A DNA stretch of 64,000 nucleotides from Mycobacterium sp. Root265. Lineage in GTDB: Bacteria > Actinomycetota > Actinomycetes > Mycobacteriales > Mycobacteriaceae. This document shows positions 19,081-27,227 of this stretch, piece by piece. Below the pieces are notes generated by a model. That model saw nothing but the letters and a program-made list of their open reading frames with translations, searched no databases and was not told where the DNA came from. The stretch lies in the NCBI RefSeq assembly GCF_001428895.1, contig NZ_LMJA01000004.1, forward strand, positions 1 through 64,000, read 5' to 3'. Both the position numbers and the translations under genes were made by a program. Each line of letters starts with the position of its first letter. The stretch's first letter is position 1.

Positions 19081-20562
19081 TCAGCGGATGGGGCGCAAGA
19101 TGATTGGCATACCGTCCATCGGCACCGGCATCCCGCCGTTGTCCCATCGCGGGGTGTAACCGGGCTTGACCACTTCCAGCCGGTAATTGCGCAGCATCCG
19201 GTGCACGATCGTCTTGATCTCCAACTGGCCGAAGACCATGCCGATGCACTTGTGCGCGCCACCGCCGAACGGTGCGAAGGCGTAGCGGTGCTTCTTGTGT
19301 TCGCTGCGCGGCTCGGCGAAGCGGTCCGGATCGAAGGTGTCCGGGTCGGTCCACAGCTCGGGCAGCCGGTGGTTCATGCCCGGCCAGGTCACCACGTTGG
19401 TGCCGGCGGGCACGTAGTAGCCGAGCAGGTCGGTGTCGCGCACGGTCTGGCGCATGTTGAACGGCAGCGGTGTCACCATGCGCAGCGACTCGTTGATCAC
19501 CAGGTCGAGGGTCTCCAGCTTGTCGAGCGCCTCGATGTCGAGCGGGCCGTCCCCGAGGCGGTCGGACTCGTCGCGGCAACGCTCCTGCCACTCGGGATTG
19601 GCGGCCAGGTGGTAGGCGATGGTGGTCGTCGTCGACGTCGAGGTGTCGTGTGCGGCCATCATCAGGAAGATCATGTGGTTGACGATGTCTTCGTCGGAGA
19701 ACGAGTTGCCGTCGTCGTCGCTGGTGTGGCACAGCACCGACAGCATGTCGGTGCCACCGGAGTTACGGCGTTCCTTGATGCGCTCGACGAAGTAGTCCTC
19801 CAGCACCTTGCGGGCGCGCAGCCCCTGCCACCATTTGAACGGCGGCACGCTGAACCGCAGGATCGCCCCGCCCGAGCGGGTGGTGGTGGCGAATGCGTCG
19901 TTGACCTTGGTGACCAGTTCGTGGTCGTGCCCGCCGTGCTCGTGGCCCATGAACACCACCGAGGCGATGTCGAGGGTCAGTTCCTTCATGGCCGGGTGGA
20001 ACAGGAAACGGGCATCGTTGGTCTGCCAGGCCGCGACCTCCGCGGTGGCTACTTGGTCAATGTGCTCGACGTACCCGGTCAACCGGGTCCGGGTGAAGGC
20101 CTCCTGCATGATGCGGCGGTGGAACATGTGTTCCTCGAAATCGAGCATCATCAGCCCGCGGTTGAAGAACGGGCCGATGACCGGATGCCAGCCCTTCTGC
20201 GAGTAGTCCTTGTTCCGGTTGGAGAAGATGGTCTGGGTGGCGTCCGGGCCGAGCGCGACGATCGAGGGCAGGATCGGCGAATCGGCAAAGGTGATGGGCC
20301 CGCGGGTGTTGTACAGGTGCAACGGGAAGTCCGCACCCTCGCGGAACATCTCGATGATGTGCCCGACCAGTGGTAGGCCCGAATCTCCGGCGATGGCCTT
20401 GAGCCCGCTGCCGGCCGGCGGTTCGGCCAGGATGTGCTGCTTCCACTCGTGGTTGAGCAAACGCTTCTCGATGGCCCCCATGCCGGGGATCGTGTTCACC
20501 GTCGGAGTGAATCGTCGTTTGGCCTGATCCAGCAGGTAGCTCGGGGTGCTGACGGTCGACAT
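19081..20562 (-). CDS. Cytochrome P450, CYP136-like (copy 2)
   Basis: The 493-aa P450 has I-helix AAHDT at 303-307, ESLR in the K-helix, and heme loop FGGGAHKCIG with Cys439. It aligns with copy 1 nearly without gaps, differing at the N-terminus and in scattered substitutions (for example HGGHDHE against PGSDKE in the F-G region, which often shapes substrate entry). It is divergent from the TetR gene across a 135-base gap with a shared palindrome. Which copy is the true CYP136 orthologue cannot be told without alignment. Confidence 0.9.
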   Translation of the reverse strand: MSTVSTPSYLLDQAKRRFTPTVNTIPGMGAIEKRLLNHEWKQHILAEPPAGSGLKAIAGDSGLPLVGHIIEMFREGADFPLHLYNTRGPITFADSPILPSIVALGPDATQTIFSNRNKDYSQKGWHPVIGPFFNRGLMMLDFEEHMFHRRIMQEAFTRTRLTGYVEHIDQVATAEVAAWQTNDARFLFHPAMKELTLDIASVVFMGHEHGGHDHELVTKVNDAFATTTRSGGAILRFSVPPFKWWQGLRARKVLEDYFVERIKERRNSGGTDMLSVLCHTSDDDGNSFSDEDIVNHMIFLMMAAHDTSTSTTTTIAYHLAANPEWQERCRDESDRLGDGPLDIEALDKLETLDLVINESLRMVTPLPFNMRQTVRDTDLLGYYVPAGTNVVTWPGMNHRLPELWTDPDTFDPDRFAEPRSEHKKHRYAFAPFGGGAHKCIGMVFGQLEIKTIVHRMLRNYRLEVVKPGYTPRWDNGGMPVPMDGMPIILRPIR

Positions 20563-20640
20563 CGGGCAAGCTCCTCAGAAGGTCATCCCACCGACAGGGC
20601 CATGTGGTGGATCTCACTCTCGAAACCCATCCTGTATGCC

Positions 20641-20662
20641 AGACTTGACGCATGTCAAGTTT
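20641..20662. promoter_or_regulatory. TetR operator between P450 copy 2 and its regulator
   Basis: ACTTGAC-GCAT-GTCAAGT (20643-20660) is perfectly symmetric and identical to the core of the palindrome at 19042-19067. The flanks match except one base pair. Position, 38 bases before the TetR ATG, suits autoregulation and control of the divergent P450. Confidence 0.7.
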
Positions 20663-20697
20663 TGTTTCGGCGGGTCGCGGTGCCAAGGTTTAATGCC

Positions 20698-21342
20698 ATG
20701 AGCGCCATCCCCGAAACGGAATCCGAGACGCGGCGCAGTCGCGGGGACCGCCAACGCGATGCGATCGTCAAGGCGGTGCGTGAACTGCTGGGCACCAAAC
20801 CGTTCGCCGACCTGTCGGTCAGCATGATCAGCGAACGCGCCGGAGTGGCCCGATCAGGCTTCTACTTCTACTTCGATTCCAAGTACGAAGTGCTGGCCTT
20901 CATCGTCAAGGACGCACTCACCGAACTGGATGTGCTGACCCACAACTTCGCCCCGCGTGACCCGGAGGAATCGCCCGCCGCGTTCGCCAAGCGGATGGTC
21001 GGCAGTGCCGCCGCCGTCTTCGCCACCAATGACCCGATCATGGCGGCCTGCACCGCGGCACAGGCGACCGACAAGCAGATCGCCGCGATCATGAACGATT
21101 TCGAGGATCTGGTGATCGCCAAGATCGTCGGGGTCGTCGAAGATGAGGTCCGCAAGGGCACCCGGCCGATCTCCGATGACATCCCGGCCCTGGTCCGCAT
21201 GCTGACCGCGACCACCGCGATGACGCTGTCGCATGACGCGGCGTTCGTCGGACGCGGTACCGACCCCGAGCGGGCGATCGATGTGCTGGAACGGCTGTGG
21301 CTGAGCGCCCTGTGGGGAACCGCGGCTTCCTGGGAGGACTGA
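20698..21342 (+). CDS. TetR-family regulator of the CYP136-like genes
   Basis: The 214-aa protein has an N-terminal TetR helix-turn-helix (about 15-65; ISERAGVARSGFYFYFDSKYEVL) and a larger C-terminal ligand-binding domain (MLTATTAMTLSHDAAFVGRG). It corresponds in position to Rv3058c. The palindrome at 20641-20662 and its twin upstream of P450 copy 1 make it a likely repressor of both P450s and of itself, relieved by a P450 substrate. ATG at 20698 is chosen because the longer ORF frame upstream runs into the P450. Confidence 0.85.
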   Translation: MSAIPETESETRRSRGDRQRDAIVKAVRELLGTKPFADLSVSMISERAGVARSGFYFYFDSKYEVLAFIVKDALTELDVLTHNFAPRDPEESPAAFAKRMVGSAAAVFATNDPIMAACTAAQATDKQIAAIMNDFEDLVIAKIVGVVEDEVRKGTRPISDDIPALVRMLTATTAMTLSHDAAFVGRGTDPERAIDVLERLWLSALWGTAASWED

Positions 21343-21376
21343 TCGACCAGCATCGGCGCTCGGTAGTGTCGAGAAC

Positions 21377-22237
21377 ATGGGTCAGGCGGACAGCTTTGCG
21401 GGGAAACGTGTTCTGCTCACCGGCGCGGCGAGCGGTATCGGCCGGGCGGTCGCACTGAATCTGGCGCGCCAGGGCGCCGAGCTCTATCTCACCGACCGCG
21501 ATGTCGAGGGCCTGGCCACCACCGTGGTCGATGCCCAGGCGTTGGGCGCGCAGGTACCCGCCCACCGGGCGCTGGACATCTCCGACTTCGACGCCGTCTC
21601 CGCGTTCGGCGCCGACATCCACTCCGCCCACGGCGCACTGGACATCGTGATGAACATCGCCGGGATCTCGGCGTGGGGCACCGTCTCCACACTGACCCAT
21701 CAACACTGGAAGTCGATGGTCGACGTCAACCTGATGGGGCCCATCCACGTCATCGAGACGTTCCTGCCGCCGATGGTCGCCGCCGGGCGCGGGGGACACC
21801 TGGTCAACGTGTCCTCGGCGGCGGGCATCGTCGCGCTGCCCTGGCACGCCGCCTACAGCGCCAGCAAGTACGGCCTGCGCGGCCTGAGCGAGGTGCTGCG
21901 CTTCGATCTGGCACGGCACCGGATAGGGGTGTCTGTGGTGGTGCCCGGTGCGGTGAAAACTCCTCTGGTGCAGACGGTTCAGATCGCCGGCGTGGACCGC
22001 GAGGACCCGCGGGTGGCCAAATGGGTGGAACGGTTCGCCGGGCATGCCGTCTCCCCGGAGAAGGCCGCCGAGAAGATCCTCACCGGGGTGCGGCGCAACC
22101 GGTTCATGATCTACACCTCACCGGATATCCGCGCGCTGTATGCGTTCAAGCGCACCGCGTGGTGGCCCTACAGCGTGGCCATGCGTCAGGTGAACGTCCT
22201 GTTCGCCCGGGCGTTGCGCCCGAAATCCCGCAGCTAG
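21377..22237 (+). CDS. Short-chain dehydrogenase/reductase (Rv3057c-like)
   Basis: The 286-aa SDR has GAASGIG at 16-22 and the catalytic Ser147, Tyr160 and Lys164. Its long C-terminus after 220 (RRNRFMIYTSPDIRALYAFKRTAWWPYSVAMRQVN) is amphipathic to hydrophobic and typical of membrane-associated lipid SDRs in mycobacteria. It follows the TetR by 34 bases and likely shares its transcript. An oxidation after the P450 step is a reasonable inference. The stop overlaps the convergent lipoprotein by 4 bases. Confidence 0.9.
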   Translation: MGQADSFAGKRVLLTGAASGIGRAVALNLARQGAELYLTDRDVEGLATTVVDAQALGAQVPAHRALDISDFDAVSAFGADIHSAHGALDIVMNIAGISAWGTVSTLTHQHWKSMVDVNLMGPIHVIETFLPPMVAAGRGGHLVNVSSAAGIVALPWHAAYSASKYGLRGLSEVLRFDLARHRIGVSVVVPGAVKTPLVQTVQIAGVDREDPRVAKWVERFAGHAVSPEKAAEKILTGVRRNRFMIYTSPDIRALYAFKRTAWWPYSVAMRQVNVLFARALRPKSRS

Positions 22238-22434
22238 GCCGGAGCCAGGTCCCCGCCGGGTGCCGGCGCGAACTCGGGAGCACTCGGCGCCCCGGGTCTC
22301 GTGGTCGTGGTGGTTTTCGTCGTGGTGGTGGTCGACACCGGGGCCACCGTGGAGGTGTCTGCCGGCTCGGAGGTGTGTGCACAGCCCGACAGTGCGAGGG
22401 CCACGGCGACGGTGCCCACGATGCGCTTGCTCAT
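22234..22434 (-). CDS. Small threonine-rich lipoprotein
   Basis: The 66-aa protein has a lysine-arginine start, hydrophobic core VAVALALSG and lipobox Cys18 (ALSGC). The mature part is a Thr-rich, then Pro/Ala-rich tail (STTTTTKTTTTTR) with no recognisable fold, probably an extended cell-wall spacer and perhaps O-glycosylated. Function unknown. It is followed on the same strand upstream by the ATPase gene (19-base gap). Confidence 0.65.
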   Translation of the reverse strand: MSKRIVGTVAVALALSGCAHTSEPADTSTVAPVSTTTTTKTTTTTRPGAPSAPEFAPAPGGDLAPA

Positions 22435-22453
22435 GGGTGTCGATGGTAGGTGT

Positions 22454-23608
22454 TCAGCGCTTACCCCAGTCCCAGGGCGGCGCGGTCAGCATCGTCTGTC
22501 CCTCGACACGGGTTTCACCCCACTCCTTGATCAGCTCCACCGTCAGCGCATCTGCGGCGGCCAGCCGTTCCTGCATGGCGCCGGAATGGGTGACCACGAC
22601 CACCTGTGTATTCGCGGCCGCCTTGCAGATCATTCCCGCCAGTGGCGGGATCAGGTCGGGATGCAGTGAGGTCTCGGGCTCGTTGAGCACCATCAGCGAC
22701 GGCGGCCGGGGACTGAACAGTGCTGCGCCCCAGAGCAGGAAGCGCAGGGTGCCATCGGAAAGCTCGGCGGGCCGCAGCGCACGCAACATACCGCGCTGCC
22801 GCAGCTGTAGCTCGAAAAGTCCGTCGTTGTCGGCGACGGAGATGGTGGCGCCGTCGAACGCGTCGGCGACGGCGCGTGCCAGATCATCGTGGCCCACCTC
22901 GATGATGGTCTGCAACGCGGCGGCCAGGTCGGCGCCGTCATCGGAGAGCACCGGGGTGCGGGTACCCACGCGGGGCTGGCGTGCCGGTGCCGCGGCGTCG
23001 ACCCGGAATCCGTCGTAGAAACGCCAGCCGCGCAGCCGATCACGCACCGCATCCAGCTCCGGGAGTGCGCCCGCGTATTCGGACAGAACGCTGCGATGGG
23101 CCGGCAGTGCCTTGGTCAACTCGGTGAAACCGCGCCCGGTTTCGTCGGCCACATCGGCATAGTCGCCCTGGCGCCGGACGAGGGCGGAGGACGGACGCAA
23201 CCGTGGGCCCGCGAACACCGACTCCCGTTTGATCTCCGGATCGCGGCCGAACATCGAGCGGGGCCCCGCGTACTGCGGCAGGCCCAGGTCCACGAGGTAA
23301 CCGAATTCGTCTGAGGCAAAACCGAGTTCGAGCGATACCGGACGAGTGCGGGTGGTGCCTTCCGTCGCGCCGGTGCGACGGGCGCCCGCCGTCTGTTCAG
23401 GGCCGGCCCACAGCACCGACTGCAGCCCGCCCTCGCGGGCCAGCGAGCCGATCACCTCACCCCGACCACAATCCGCGAGCAGCATCAGCGCGCGATACAC
23501 CGAGGACTTGCCGGTGCCGTTGGCGCCGGTGATGACCGTCAGCGGGCCCAGTGGAAGCACGATGTCACGCAGTGACCGGTAGCCGCGAAAGGCGACGGTG
23601 CTCAGCAC
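22454..23608 (-). CDS. AAA_21-type ABC-like ATPase (COG4637-like)
   Basis: The 384-aa protein has an N-terminal RecF/SMC-like strand (FRGYRSLRDIVLPLGPLTVITG), Walker A GANGTGKSS (about 27-35), a central 180-residue insertion without coiled coil, then a signature-like LSDGTLRFL, Walker B LMVLNEPETSLHPDL and a VVVTHS switch. It resembles predicted ATPases of the OLD/SMC-like group with no TOPRIM nuclease domain. Start is GTG at 23608, overlapping the dinB2 stop (GTGCTGA), so translation is coupled to the polymerase. A DNA-repair or defence role is suggested by context only. Confidence 0.8.
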   Translation of the reverse strand: MLSTVAFRGYRSLRDIVLPLGPLTVITGANGTGKSSVYRALMLLADCGRGEVIGSLAREGGLQSVLWAGPEQTAGARRTGATEGTTRTRPVSLELGFASDEFGYLVDLGLPQYAGPRSMFGRDPEIKRESVFAGPRLRPSSALVRRQGDYADVADETGRGFTELTKALPAHRSVLSEYAGALPELDAVRDRLRGWRFYDGFRVDAAAPARQPRVGTRTPVLSDDGADLAAALQTIIEVGHDDLARAVADAFDGATISVADNDGLFELQLRQRGMLRALRPAELSDGTLRFLLWGAALFSPRPPSLMVLNEPETSLHPDLIPPLAGMICKAAANTQVVVVTHSGAMQERLAAADALTVELIKEWGETRVEGQTMLTAPPWDWGKR

Positions 23609-24633
23609 GGCATCTCCAGTTCCAGTCGGACACCCAGAAGCCTTACGGGGCGGTCCAATTCGAAGTCGTCGAGCAGGGACAGGGCCTGGGCGGTGATGGC
23701 GGCCGGGTCGGTCCCCGGCGCGGCCAGCTTGCGGATCTTGGTCCGGGTGAAGAACGTGCTGGTGCGCACCGTCACCGCCACCCGGGTCACGGTGCGGCCC
23801 TCGGCGACGATCTCGGTGAGCGTCTGGGCGGCGAGATCGGTGACGGCGCGGTCCATCTCGGCGCGATCGGTGAGGTCGTGCGGGAAGGTCACCACATGGC
23901 TGCGCGATCGCGGCACCCAGGGCTGCGAGCTGACCTCGGTGTCGCCGCCGCCCTTGGCGAGCAGCAGAATCCCCAGGCCGGTGCTGGGGCCGAAGGCCTC
24001 GGTCAGGGTGGTGGCATCGGTGGCGGCGAGGTCGGCAACGGTGCTGATATCCATCGCGGCAAGCTTTTTGGCGGTCTTGGGACCGACTCCCCAGAGTGCG
24101 TCGACGGGGCGGTCGCCCATCAGCGCCATCCAGTTGTCCGCCGTCAGCACGAAGATCCCGGCGGGTTTGCCGAACCCGGTGGCCACCTTGGCGCGCTGCT
24201 TGTTGTCGCTGATGCCGACCGAACAGGACAACCCGGTCTCTGCGGCGACGACGGTGCGGATCCGGTCGGCGAGGTCGACGGGATCGGCGACGTCGGCGCC
24301 CAGATAGGCCTCGTCCCAGCCCCACACCTCCAGTGGGTGGCCGAGGTCGCGCAGCAGGCCCATCACCCGTTCGGAGGCCTCGTCGTAGGCCTGCGGATCC
24401 GACGGCAGAAAGGTGGCATCCGGGCATCTGCGGGCCGCGACGCGCAGCGGCATCCCGGCGTGCACGCCGAACGCGCGTGCCTCATAGGACGCGCAGGTGA
24501 CGACCTTGCGCGCCTCGGTGGGGTCCCCGCTGCCACCCACGATGACGGGCTGGCCGACCAGTTCGGGATGGCGCTGCAGTTCGACCGAGGCCAGGAACTG
24601 GTCCAGGTCGACATGCAGGATCCAGCCGCTCAC
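23602..24633 (-). CDS. dinB2: Y-family DNA polymerase IV, DinB2 type with Leu steric gate
   Basis: The 343-aa polymerase has the catalytic DLDQFLASVE (Asp9), SYEARAFGVHAGMPL fingers and WDEAYL (catalytic Asp-Glu), then LWGVGPKTAKKL thumb and a little-finger domain with RSRSH. The steric-gate position after F13 is Leu14, where most DinB polymerases have Phe or Tyr. M. smegmatis DinB2 has the same Leu14 and is known to incorporate ribonucleotides readily. Length and position match Rv3056 (dinP). It overlaps the TetR upstream by 4 bases and the ATPase downstream by 7. Confidence 0.95.
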   Translation of the reverse strand: MSGWILHVDLDQFLASVELQRHPELVGQPVIVGGSGDPTEARKVVTCASYEARAFGVHAGMPLRVAARRCPDATFLPSDPQAYDEASERVMGLLRDLGHPLEVWGWDEAYLGADVADPVDLADRIRTVVAAETGLSCSVGISDNKQRAKVATGFGKPAGIFVLTADNWMALMGDRPVDALWGVGPKTAKKLAAMDISTVADLAATDATTLTEAFGPSTGLGILLLAKGGGDTEVSSQPWVPRSRSHVVTFPHDLTDRAEMDRAVTDLAAQTLTEIVAEGRTVTRVAVTVRTSTFFTRTKIRKLAAPGTDPAAITAQALSLLDDFELDRPVRLLGVRLELEMPC

Positions 24634-25238
24634 GTGCCGCAGAGCTTGCGCGCCACGGTCTCCCAGGCGTCGCCGAGTTCGTCGAGGGTCTTGCCGCGGT
24701 CGGTCAGCTCGTGTGCCACCCGGTCGGCGTCGAGCAGGGCCGTGAGCGCATCGGCCTGCGCATCGAGATCGCCTGTGGTTCCAGCATTTTCGAGCAGCAT
24801 CCGGACGTGGGTGCGATGCAGGTTCGACGGCGCGTTGAAGCGGGTGTGCGGGTCACGTGCGGCATCGGAGAGCAGCGCGTGGTGGACGTGGACGAACCTC
24901 AGCCTGCTGCGCCCGTAGGCCAGCAGACGCTCCAGCGGCGGCGCGCCGGGGCCCAGTGGTGGAGGGCCGAACATGAACGCCTGCTGCTCGATCACCTCGT
25001 CCTCGTCGAGCAGCACGATCATCAACCCCGACCGGCTGCCGAAACGGCGGAACAGGGTGCCCTTGCCGACGCCTGCCGCGGCGGCCACGTCGTCCATGGA
25101 GACCGCATCGGCGCCGCGTTCGGCGATAAGCTTGCGGGCGGCATCGAGCAGCAGCGCACGGTTGCGCGCCGCATCGCCGCGTTCGGCCGGTGCGGCGGTG
25201 CTCAGCGGCAGTGCATTCAGCCGGTCGGGTGCGCCCAC
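24630..25238 (-). CDS. TetR-family regulator (Rv3055-like)
   Basis: The 202-aa protein has an N-terminal TetR helix-turn-helix (about 25-70; VSMDDVAAAAGVGKGTLFRRFGSRSGLM) and a helical C-terminal domain. It overlaps dinB2 by 4 bases and lies divergent from the FMN reductase across 83 bases containing a CGGAC/GTCCG dyad. It most likely controls the reductase and its own TetR-dinB2-ATPase operon, which would put a mutagenic polymerase under a small-molecule sensor rather than only the SOS response; that is inference. Confidence 0.85.
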   Translation of the reverse strand: MGAPDRLNALPLSTAAPAERGDAARNRALLLDAARKLIAERGADAVSMDDVAAAAGVGKGTLFRRFGSRSGLMIVLLDEDEVIEQQAFMFGPPPLGPGAPPLERLLAYGRSRLRFVHVHHALLSDAARDPHTRFNAPSNLHRTHVRMLLENAGTTGDLDAQADALTALLDADRVAHELTDRGKTLDELGDAWETVARKLCGT

Positions 25239-25267
25239 CCTTGCACTTTAACTCAGCCGGAATTATT

Positions 25268-25281
25268 CGGACCGTAGTCCG
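25268..25281. promoter_or_regulatory. TetR operator candidate, CGGAC-CGTA-GTCCG
   Basis: A perfect 5+4+5 dyad lies in the 83-base divergent gap between the TetR-dinB2 operon and the FMN reductase. This GGACCGNNGTCC-like form is usual for mycobacterial TetR sites. Confidence 0.6.
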
Positions 25282-25321
25282 GTTATCCTGTGCGAGGATC
25301 ACCCAGACCACGAAAGGGAAC

Positions 25322-25888
25322 ATGACCATGGCCCAAAACCAGGACAACGCCGATACCAACGTGCTGGTGCTCGTCGGGAGCCTGCGCGCCGCCTCGATCA
25401 ACAAGCAACTGGCCGAACTGGCCGTCGAATCGGCTCCCGAAGGCGTCACGCTGCAGGTCTTCGACCGCCTCGGCGAGCTGCCGCATTACAACGAGGACAT
25501 CGACACCGAGGATGTCGCCGAGCCCGTGCAGGCACTGCGTGCCGCCGCCGCGGCGGCCGGGGCGGCGCTGGTCGTGACCCCGGAATACAACGGCTCCATC
25601 CCCGGCGTGCTCAAGAACGCCATCGACTGGCTGTCCCGGCCGTGGGGCAACGGTGCGCTCAAGGACAAGCCGGTGGCCGTGATCGGCACCGCACTGGGCG
25701 GATTCGGCGGTGTGTGGGCGCACGACGAGACCCGCAAATCCTTCGGTATCGCCGGCCCGCGGGTCATCGAGGAGCTGAAGCTGTCGATCCCGTCCAAGAC
25801 CCTCGATGACAAGCATCCCCGGGAGAGCGCCGAGGTGGCGGCCAACGTCCGTGAGGTGGTTGGGAAGCTCGTCGCCGAGATCAGCTGA
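25322..25888 (+). CDS. NADPH-dependent FMN reductase (Rv3054c-like)
   Basis: The 188-aa flavodoxin-fold protein has GSLRAASINKQLAELA (FMN phosphate loop), VVTPEYNGSIPGVLKNAIDWLSR and a GTALGGFGG loop, the pattern of the NADPH:FMN/quinone/chromate reductase family. It would reduce FMN, quinones or nitro compounds with NADPH. A ribosome site (GAAAGGGAAC) precedes ATG at 25322; ATG at 25328 is an alternative. Likely controlled by the divergent TetR. Confidence 0.85.
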   Translation: MTMAQNQDNADTNVLVLVGSLRAASINKQLAELAVESAPEGVTLQVFDRLGELPHYNEDIDTEDVAEPVQALRAAAAAAGAALVVTPEYNGSIPGVLKNAIDWLSRPWGNGALKDKPVAVIGTALGGFGGVWAHDETRKSFGIAGPRVIEELKLSIPSKTLDDKHPRESAEVAANVREVVGKLVAEIS

Positions 25889-25927
25889 TCCCGTGTAGTT
25901 CGATCGTCCGCGTGTGGGCCGCCAGTT

Positions 25928-25945
25928 GTGGGAATAGACTCCCAC
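25928..25945 (+). promoter_or_regulatory. Inverted repeat around a -10-like element
   Basis: GTGGGA (25928-25933) and TCCCAC (25940-25945) flank a spacer that includes TAGACT (25935-25940), a good -10 hexamer. It is 55 bases upstream of the glycosyltransferase ATG, so may be its promoter with an overlapping operator. Confidence 0.3.
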
Positions 25946-25999
25946 CTGTGAGTCGAAGCACCGGCTCGGCTCCCGAGCGTGGGGTGTTGACGTGCGACG

Positions 26000-27226
26000 A
26001 TGTCTACAATCCTGGCGTATACCTCGCCGTCCCTAGGCAATCTGTATCCCATCGCCGCGCTTCTGTCCGAACTGCACCGCCGCGGCCACCGGATCGTGCT
26101 GAAAACCCATACCGCCGGGCTGGCGGTCGGGCGCAGCGCGGGCTTTGACGTTACCCCGGTCGACCCCCGCATCGAGGCGGTCGCCATGACCGACTGGATG
26201 GCACGGACCGGCTGGCAGGCGATCAAGACGGGGTTCGCGGTGTTCGCCGAGCGGGCCGCCCTGGAGGTCGACGACCTGCGCTCGGCGATCGCGGCGGCCG
26301 TACCGGATGCCCTCGTCATCGACGCGAACTGTTGGGGCGCAGCGGCGGTCGCCGAGGCGCAGGGATTGCCGTGGGCGTCGTTCTGGCCGTACCCGCCGTA
26401 CCTGTCCTCCCCGGCGGTCCCGCCGTTCGGGCTGGGGCTGCGTCCGCGGCAGGGACCGCTCGGGCGCGTCCGCGACGAGGTGGTGGGCGCGGCGATCAAC
26501 GGACTGCTGGACAGGTCGATGATCGAACCGCTGGGCCGTATCCACCGTGCCCTGGGCACCCGCCCCATCCGTTCGGGTGACGACTTCATCAGGCGCGCAC
26601 CGCTGATGCTCGTGGCCACCGCCGAGCCGCTCGAATACCCCCGTCCCGATTGGGGCGAACGCGTCGCGTTGATCGGGCCGTGCGAGTTCGGCGCGCCGCC
26701 GGGGACGGCCCGGGAACGTTCACTGGTCGTGGTCACGAATTCCTCGGAGCGCCAACGTGATGACGCACTGCCGGTCATCGCGATGGCGGCGCTGGCCGAT
26801 GAGCCGGTCGACGTCGTCGTGACGTTCCCGTGTGGCGTGCCGGGTGGCATCGAGGTTCCCGCCAACGCGACGGTCCTGGGCTTCGCCGAGCATGGCCCCC
26901 TGCTGGACCGTGCGGTGTGCGCGATCACCCACGGCGGCATGGGCGTGACGCAGAAGGCGCTGGCCAGGGGAGTGCCGGTGTGCGTGGTGCCCTACGGCCG
27001 CGATCAGTTCGAGGTGGCCCGCCGGGTCGAGGTGTCGGGCAGCGGCACCCGATTGCCGGGTAAACGGCTCAATGCCAAACGGCTACGGTCCAGGGTTCTG
27101 GAAGCGATGACTATGACCGACGGCGCCCGTCGGGTGGCGGCCGGATTCGCCGCGGCCGGCGGTGTGCGGCGCGGTGCCGACCTGCTGGAGCGCCGGCTGC
27201 TCGGCATCCCGGTGACCGGCGGCTGA
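26000..27226 (+). CDS. UGT-type glycosyltransferase (GT1, MGT-like)
   Basis: The 408-aa protein has the GT-B fold of macrolide/sterol glycosyltransferases: an N-terminal TSPSLGNLYPIAALLSELHRRGHRI acceptor-domain start and a C-terminal VLGFAEHGPLLDRAVCAITHGGMGVTQKAL and GVPVCVVPYGRDQFEVA nucleotide-sugar binding region with the conserved His-Gly-Gly. Such enzymes move sugar from UDP- or TDP-sugar to small lipophilic acceptors. Nothing around it names the acceptor. The cyclase gene begins one base after its stop codon, so they are cotranscribed. Confidence 0.85.
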   Translation: MSTILAYTSPSLGNLYPIAALLSELHRRGHRIVLKTHTAGLAVGRSAGFDVTPVDPRIEAVAMTDWMARTGWQAIKTGFAVFAERAALEVDDLRSAIAAAVPDALVIDANCWGAAAVAEAQGLPWASFWPYPPYLSSPAVPPFGLGLRPRQGPLGRVRDEVVGAAINGLLDRSMIEPLGRIHRALGTRPIRSGDDFIRRAPLMLVATAEPLEYPRPDWGERVALIGPCEFGAPPGTARERSLVVVTNSSERQRDDALPVIAMAALADEPVDVVVTFPCGVPGGIEVPANATVLGFAEHGPLLDRAVCAITHGGMGVTQKALARGVPVCVVPYGRDQFEVARRVEVSGSGTRLPGKRLNAKRLRSRVLEAMTMTDGARRVAAGFAAAGGVRRGADLLERRLLGIPVTGG

Positions 27227-27227
27227 C

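Noticed and set aside
17254-20376. A 1040-codon open frame on the plus strand across both P450 genes
   Set aside because: It is antisense to two well-supported P450s with full motifs and its translation is His/Arg/Gly-rich without domains. High GC keeps the opposite strand open.
25879-25890. Perfect palindrome GATCAGCTGATC at the end of the FMN reductase gene
   Set aside because: It spans the stop codon and has no partner copy; chance or a weak hairpin is enough to explain it.
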